Part shown: positions 33,206-37,258 of the stretch, in pieces
Layout: each line of letters begins with the position of its first letter
Position numbering within the stretch: the stretch's first letter is position 1
DNA from: an uncultured Gammaproteobacteria bacterium
GTDB lineage: Bacteria; Pseudomonadota; Gammaproteobacteria; SZUA-229
Direction of reading: 5' to 3'
Assembly: GCA_937998645.1 (NCBI GenBank)
Contig: CALLCZ010000058.1
Location: 1-37,258, forward strand
Length of the DNA stretch: 37,258 bases
Program-made: the position numbers and the translations under genes
The notes under the pieces: model-generated
What the model was told of the DNA's origin: nothing
Seen by the model: only the letters and a program-made list of their open reading frames with translations
The model's database searches: none

Positions 33206-34128
33206 CAGATGAGATGCATCCGCGTCTGGATGAGTTGCTTGAACTCCGCCACCAGGCGCACACCCTGGGTCTTGCTTCACACCACCTGGTCAACACCACC
33301 TTCAGCGGCCTGTACGCTTCGGTGTTCCGCGGCCAGGGACTCAACTTCGAGGAGGTCCGGGAATACCGTGAAGGTGATGATATCCGCAACATGGACTGGA
33401 AGGTCACGGCGCGCACCAACGAACCCCATTTGAAAGTCTACCGCGAGGAGCGCGAGCGCAGCGTTGTGCTGTGCGTGGATCACGGACCACACATGTTTTT
33501 CGGAACCCGCGGCACTTTCAAGTCGGTGCAGGCTGCCCGCGCCGCAGCGTTGCTGGGCTGGGCGGCCAACAGTGTCAATGACCGGGTCGGTGGCATGCTG
33601 TTCGGCGATGCCGATACCGGTCTGGTTCATTTCCAGCCCACCAAGGATAAACGTGCTGTCTGGCGCCTGCTGAAGGAAATGGCCAACCCGGTCCGCCGGG
33701 CCCAGCATGGGATCGACTGTATCGACCTGGTATTGAAACACGCCGGCAGGGGCAGCGGTACCGGCAGCCTCATCTTTGTGATTGGTGACTTCAATCGTGA
33801 TCTGCAGGGACTGGACAAGACCCTGGGCCAGGTCTGTCAGAAACACTCGGTGGTGCTGATACCGGTGGACGATCCTGCCGACCGGGAAATCCCGTCTGTG
33901 GGCCGTGCCCTGTTTCGGGATGCCGAAGGCCGCATGGTGGAAATCGATACCGAAGACGCCGAAGGCCGGCGCGCCTTCACAGCACGCTGGGAGGCCCGCC
34001 GGGCGAATTTGATTATGCTGGCCAACCGGCTGGGTGTAGCGGTGATCCCGGTGCAAACCTCGGACGATGTGCACCACTCACTGATGTCCGGTCTCGCTCT
34101 GCGAGCCCGCTCAAGGGCCTACCTGTGA
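33202..34128 (+). CDS. DUF58-domain protein
   Basis: The 308-residue protein shows the DUF58 core: FEEVREYREGDDIRNMDWKV, TARTNEPHLKVYREERER, then SVVLCVDHGP as the degenerate VWA-like strand and the DUF58-typical GDFNRDL. It has no signal peptide or membrane helix and is probably a cytosolic adaptor between MoxR and membrane VWA proteins. The start overlaps the MoxR stop (ATGA) and its stop overlaps the next GTG (GTGA), so translation is coupled. Confidence 0.95.
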   Translation: MTDEMHPRLDELLELRHQAHTLGLASHHLVNTTFSGLYASVFRGQGLNFEEVREYREGDDIRNMDWKVTARTNEPHLKVYREERERSVVLCVDHGPHMFFGTRGTFKSVQAARAAALLGWAANSVNDRVGGMLFGDADTGLVHFQPTKDKRAVWRLLKEMANPVRRAQHGIDCIDLVLKHAGRGSGTGSLIFVIGDFNRDLQGLDKTLGQVCQKHSVVLIPVDDPADREIPSVGRALFRDAEGRMVEIDTEDAEGRRAFTARWEARRANLIMLANRLGVAVIPVQTSDDVHHSLMSGLALRARSRAYL

Positions 34129-34661
34129 CACCTGATAGTCTGACCAACCGGCTGCACGATATTCAGGAACTCGATCCGGTGGGCATCTGGCCACTGGCAA
34201 CGGGCTGGTGGCTGCTGCTGGCGGGTATAGCCCTGCTGGTTCTGCTGTTCATCGGTCTGCGCCGTTGGCGCCCTGACTGGCAGCGTTATCTGCCACGATA
34301 TGGATGGTCAAAGGACGCGGCCCGTCAACTCACAGTGCTGCGCGACCAGGTCGGTCGCCGAGAAGTAAAGGTGGTAGCCGATCGGCTTTCGGAACTGCTG
34401 CGGCGCATCGCCATTGCCCGCTGTGGACGTGACAGCTGCGCCGGCCTTCACGGCGAGTCCTGGCTGGCCTGGCTTGCGGATCATGATCCCGATGGCTTCG
34501 ACTGGCGCAACCGTGGCCGACTGCTGCTTGACCTTCCTTACGCACCTCCCGGTGAACCTGGTGACCAGCCGGAACTGCATAAGCTGATTGATGCTGCGCT
34601 GTCATGGACCACCCAGCCCAGAGCATGCCCCATGAGCCAGGAGACCGGTCATGGGGTTTGA
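34125..34661 (+). CDS. DUF4381-domain membrane protein
   Basis: The 178-residue protein starts at GTG and has one membrane helix (about residues 24-47, WPLATGWWLLLAGIALLVLL). A soluble part follows with LRDQVGRREVKVVADRLSEL and LLRRIAIARCG, as in DUF4381. The pattern resembles the small membrane components of MoxR-VWA operons. The family has no known activity; it probably anchors the complex. It overlaps the BatA-like gene by 11 bases. Confidence 0.9.
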   Translation: MTPDSLTNRLHDIQELDPVGIWPLATGWWLLLAGIALLVLLFIGLRRWRPDWQRYLPRYGWSKDAARQLTVLRDQVGRREVKVVADRLSELLRRIAIARCGRDSCAGLHGESWLAWLADHDPDGFDWRNRGRLLLDLPYAPPGEPGDQPELHKLIDAALSWTTQPRACPMSQETGHGV

Positions 34662-35694
34662 ATTTTACTGGCCGTGGATGGCGGTACTGCTGATTCTGCC
34701 GTTACTGGTACAGTTTCTCTGGTCCAGAACCGACCCGGAGCAGGCGGAGACACTGGCCGGGCGCCAGGAAACCCTGTTGCATCCCTCCCTTGATCACCTG
34801 CAGGAGAGCTTTACCGGCCACCGACCAAAGGCTGCCATCAGCGGCCGCATCCATGGCTTGATGTTGGCACTGCTATGGCTGTTCCTGACCCTGACACTGA
34901 TGCGTCCGCAATGGCTGGAACCCTATACCGAAACCCGTGCCGAGGGTTACGACCTGATGTTGGCAGTAGACGCATCGCACTCCATGGAAGCGCTGGACTT
35001 TACCGTCAATAACGCCCAGGTCACACGCATGGCGGTACTCAAGGGTGTACTGAATAAATTTATTGCCAACCGGGGTGGCGACCGGGTCGGCCTGATCATC
35101 TTCGGCAGTCAGGCCTATACCATCGCCCCGATGACCTATGACCTGAATGCAGTACGCCAGCAGCTCGCTGACGTGGTGCCGAACATTGCCGGTCAGGGCA
35201 CCGCGATGGGCGATGCCATCGGGCTGGGGGTAAAAAAATTGCGCGAGCGTCCTGAAGGCTCGCGTGTGCTGATTCTCGTCGCCGACGGTGATAACACCTC
35301 CGGTACGATTCCACCCCTGGATGGCGCGCGGCTGGCTGCCCAGGCGGGAATCCGTATCTACACCATTGGTGTCGGCAGCACACAGGAGAGCGTGCAGATC
35401 ATTGAAGGCGGACGCCTGGTAGCTCGCGATGACCTGGGCATGGACGAAAAGGTCTTACGCGACATCGCCGGCATTACCAACGGTGCCTACTTCCGCGCCA
35501 CTGACACCCACGCGCTGGAGGAGATCTATACACGTATCGATGAACTGGAGAAGACACGCGCCGAGTCTCGCACGATCATGATCCCTCATCCCCTGTATCC
35601 ATGGACCCTGGGTTTGAGCCTGCTGCTGATGCTCGGCCTGGGGCTGTTCCCGGATGGCCGGGCTCGCATAATGGGTGGAGGACAACATGCCTGA
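34651..35694 (+). CDS. VWA-domain membrane protein, BatA-like
   Basis: The 347-residue protein has N-terminal helices (about 7-24 and 66-83), a VWA domain (about 102-290) and a C-terminal helix (about 320-338). The MIDAS is complete: D107-A-S109-H-S111, then a Thr in QGTAMGDAIG and Asp in LILVADGDNTSG. This pattern matches BatA/BatB-type aerotolerance proteins, with the VWA domain in the periplasm or cytosol between helices. It overlaps its neighbours on both sides and is likely coupled in translation. Its partner is probably the next VWA protein. Confidence 0.94.
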   Translation: MGFEFYWPWMAVLLILPLLVQFLWSRTDPEQAETLAGRQETLLHPSLDHLQESFTGHRPKAAISGRIHGLMLALLWLFLTLTLMRPQWLEPYTETRAEGYDLMLAVDASHSMEALDFTVNNAQVTRMAVLKGVLNKFIANRGGDRVGLIIFGSQAYTIAPMTYDLNAVRQQLADVVPNIAGQGTAMGDAIGLGVKKLRERPEGSRVLILVADGDNTSGTIPPLDGARLAAQAGIRIYTIGVGSTQESVQIIEGGRLVARDDLGMDEKVLRDIAGITNGAYFRATDTHALEEIYTRIDELEKTRAESRTIMIPHPLYPWTLGLSLLLMLGLGLFPDGRARIMGGGQHA

Positions 35695-36718
35695 GGCCGG
35701 TTTTCACTTCGCCCAACCCTGGCTGCTGCTGCTCCTGCTGGCGCCGCTGCCGGTATGGCTGTGGCTGCGTATGTCATCGCCCCGAGAGCACACCGAGCGA
35801 TACCGGGCCTATGCGGATAAACGCCTGCTACCCTTTCTGATGGGCCGTCACGACCTGCCGCCGCGCCAGCAATGGCAGCGTTTTCTGATGTGGAGCTTGC
35901 TGTGGGCTTTACTGGTTTGCGCCATCGCAGGTCCACGCTGGGATTTCAGGGACGTGCAACTGTTCAGACCCGGCAGTGACCTGGTCATCCTGCTCGACCT
36001 GTCCCGCTCCATGGATGTGGCCGACATCAACCCGTCACGCCTGACCCGCGCGCGCCAGGAGATACAGGACCTGATAGAAAACAATCGCCATTCCCGGCTG
36101 GGCCTGATCGGCTTTGCCACCCTGGCCCATATCATCGCCCCGCTGACCGAGGACGGCAACAGCCTGCTGGTACTGTTGCCGGCCCTGTCCACAAACCTGG
36201 TCGAACTCAAGGGCAGCAGGCTCACCGAAGCCCTGGCACGCGCACAACAGATGCTGGCCGGACAACCGGCGGACAGCAGCCGCCACCTGCTGCTGGTTAC
36301 TGACGGGGATTTTGGTGATGGCAACCTCGAGGAATACGTCAAGCGCCTGACCCGCGAGGGCGTGCACCTGCACGTGCTGGGTATGGGTACTGAGAAGGGC
36401 GGGCTGGTACCCGGAAAAGACAACACGCCGCTGCGTCAGCAGGATGGTTCGCCGGTGATCTCCCGGCTGGACGAGGAGAACCTGAAAAAACTGGCCGAAG
36501 TCGGCAATGGCATCTATCAACGCGCTGACTACCGTGATGCGGATACCGCTGCACTGCTGGACAGCATCGGCCGCGTGAGTCATGCGGAAGTAGTCGCCAA
36601 CCAGAAAACACGCATCTGGAATGAGCGTTACTTCTGGCTGGTAGGCCTCGCCATGTTGCTGGTGCTTCCCCTGTACAGGCGTTTCCCGCGAGTCTCTCTG
36701 AATCAGGAGACGTCATGA
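35687..36718 (+). CDS. VWA-domain membrane protein, BatB-like
   Basis: The 343-residue protein has an N-terminal helix (about 10-28), a second (about 66-81), a VWA domain (about 97-300) and a final helix near 317-334. The MIDAS is D104-L-S106-R-S108, a Thr in SRLTEALA, and Asp in LLLVTDGDFGDG. The ATG at 35687 with GGAGG 5 bases ahead is chosen over a GTG at 35675. The start overlaps the BatA-like gene by 8 bases and the end overlaps the TPR gene (ATGA). Confidence 0.94.
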   Translation: MPEAGFHFAQPWLLLLLLAPLPVWLWLRMSSPREHTERYRAYADKRLLPFLMGRHDLPPRQQWQRFLMWSLLWALLVCAIAGPRWDFRDVQLFRPGSDLVILLDLSRSMDVADINPSRLTRARQEIQDLIENNRHSRLGLIGFATLAHIIAPLTEDGNSLLVLLPALSTNLVELKGSRLTEALARAQQMLAGQPADSSRHLLLVTDGDFGDGNLEEYVKRLTREGVHLHVLGMGTEKGGLVPGKDNTPLRQQDGSPVISRLDEENLKKLAEVGNGIYQRADYRDADTAALLDSIGRVSHAEVVANQKTRIWNERYFWLVGLAMLLVLPLYRRFPRVSLNQETS

Positions 36719-37258
36719 TAAGCCTGCTACGGAGTCTTCTTTGCTGCCTTTTGTTGTTCTGCCTCAACATGGCGGCACACGCCGCGCTGTTCGAAAACCA
36801 GGAACAGGAAGGCGAACGACTGTACGAGGAAGGCCGCTACTCGGAGGCCGCAGATACGTTCCAGGATTCGTATCGTCGTGGAGTCGCGCTGTACCGGGAG
36901 GGTGAATATCTGAAAGCGGCGCAGTCCTTCCAGCAGGTCGAGCGAGAGGAAGTTCGCGAAGCAGCAAAATACAACGAAGGCAACAGTTACTTTCGCGCCG
37001 GCAATTATGAAAAGGCCATCAGCGCCTATAGCAATGTATTGAAACAGAATCCCGAACACGAGGCAGCGAACTACAACCAGAACCTTGCCCGTATCATGCT
37101 GGCCCAGGCCAGCCCGGAAGAGGAAGCTGAGAGGGAAGAGGAACAGAAGGAAGAGGAACAGAAGGAAGAGGAACAAAAAGAGCAGCAGCAACAGCAGCAA
37201 CAGCAGCAACAGCAGCAACAGCAGCAACAGCAGGAACAGCAGCAACAGCAGCAACAGC
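36715..37258 (+). CDS. TPR protein, BatC-like (partial, runs off the window)
   Basis: The 181 codons in the window start MISLLRSLLCCLLLFC, with a signal peptide ending near MAAHA (22). TPR-like repeats follow (YEEGRYSEAADTFQDSYRRG, YREGEYLKAAQSFQQV, AKYNEGNSYFRAGNYEKAIS). The chain then turns into a Glu/Lys/Gln-rich region (from about 134) and a glutamine tract that continues to the window edge. This matches periplasmic TPR proteins at the end of Bat operons. The 3' end, any DUF or membrane helix after the tract, and BatD-like genes are outside the window. It overlaps the BatB-like gene by 4 bases. Confidence 0.92.
   Translation, partial: MISLLRSLLCCLLLFCLNMAAHAALFENQEQEGERLYEEGRYSEAADTFQDSYRRGVALYREGEYLKAAQSFQQVEREEVREAAKYNEGNSYFRAGNYEKAISAYSNVLKQNPEHEAANYNQNLARIMLAQASPEEEAEREEEQKEEEQKEEEQKEQQQQQQQQQQQQQQQQQEQQQQQQQ
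37138..37258 (+). repeat. GAGGAACAGAAG repeats and CAG/CAA tract in the TPR gene
   Basis: Three near-repeats of GAGGAACAGAAG are followed from 37183 by a CAG/CAA trinucleotide tract with one GAA interruption, still running at the window edge. It encodes Glu/Lys/Gln then polyglutamine. Such tracts can change length by slippage; whole codons keep the frame. Confidence 0.85.

Noticed and set aside
33277..34077. Long minus-strand frame opposite the DUF58 gene
   Set aside because: High-GC third positions of the real gene keep this frame open; the plus-strand operon is unambiguous.
36727..37254. Minus-strand frame with a poly-leucine N-terminus
   Set aside because: It is the complement of the CAG/CAA tract (CTG/TTG) in the TPR gene, not a membrane protein.
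37183..37258. Regular repeat that could suggest a CRISPR array
   Set aside because: The period is three bases inside a coding frame, without spacers; it is a glutamine microsatellite.

Overview
The window looks like a chromosomal segment of a gammaproteobacterium with mid-range GC. The evidence is a full-length HrpA-type DEAH helicase, YbaY/META (HslJ) lipoprotein domains, a RbcR/CbbR-like LysR gene, a C-terminal CxxCH cytochrome of the c'/c556 type, a dodecin, an alkyltransferase-like protein and a long MoxR/VWA (Bat-type) operon. A free-living environmental, possibly sulfur-cycle or chemolithotrophic, lineage fits, but no single gene proves it. No phage, transposase or CRISPR array was seen.

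Layout. 1-1.06 kb: an imperfect inverted-repeat region, tRNA-Ala(CGC), and an isochorismatase-family hydrolase 29 bp behind it. 1.09-5.87 kb, minus strand: SGNH/TPR protein, NodU/CmcH-type carbamoyltransferase, SxtJ-like membrane protein and a 50-residue SxtK/DUF5989-like membrane peptide. The gene content resembles the sxtI-J-K block next to the saxitoxin genes, here with an SGNH hydrolase that suggests O-modification of an extracytoplasmic glycan or lipid. A dispersed repeat sits inside this operon and a second copy lies at 6.8 kb. 6-9 kb: small unknown genes, a highly structured intergenic region with a near-perfect 27-bp palindrome, and a decayed LysR regulator with two frameshifts and an internal deletion. 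9.07-14.35 kb: hrpA, an exported unknown protein and a small membrane protein.

14.5-24.1 kb: a run of mostly single genes, many small and stress- or redox-related: two-domain sulfurtransferase, dodecin, cupin, chromate transporter, cold-shock protein with a long leader, GNAT-like protein, alkyltransferase-like protein, PAQR/hemolysin-III protein, [2Fe-2S] ferredoxin, a methionine-rich membrane coiled-coil protein, a cytochrome c'-like protein and several unknowns. 23.8-25.6 kb: a small acidic exported protein followed by an outer-membrane TPR/beta-barrel protein, a possible secretion pair. 25.7-32 kb: SLC13-type transporter with TrkA-C domains, OFA-type MFS transporter, an SLT lipoprotein interrupted by an in-frame TAG, a YbaY-META fusion and a serine beta-lactamase-like hydrolase.

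32.2 kb to the end: a tightly overlapping operon moxR - DUF58 - DUF4381 - VWA (BatA-like) - VWA (BatB-like) - TPR (BatC-like). The last gene runs off the window in a CAG/CAA glutamine tract. Such operons couple a MoxR AAA+ ATPase to membrane VWA proteins, probably for envelope-stress or assembly work.

The most interesting items are the carbamoyltransferase/SxtJ/SxtK/SGNH-TPR operon, the small exported protein with its TPR-barrel neighbour, the LysR ruin beside an intact palindrome, and the TAG-interrupted transglycosylase.
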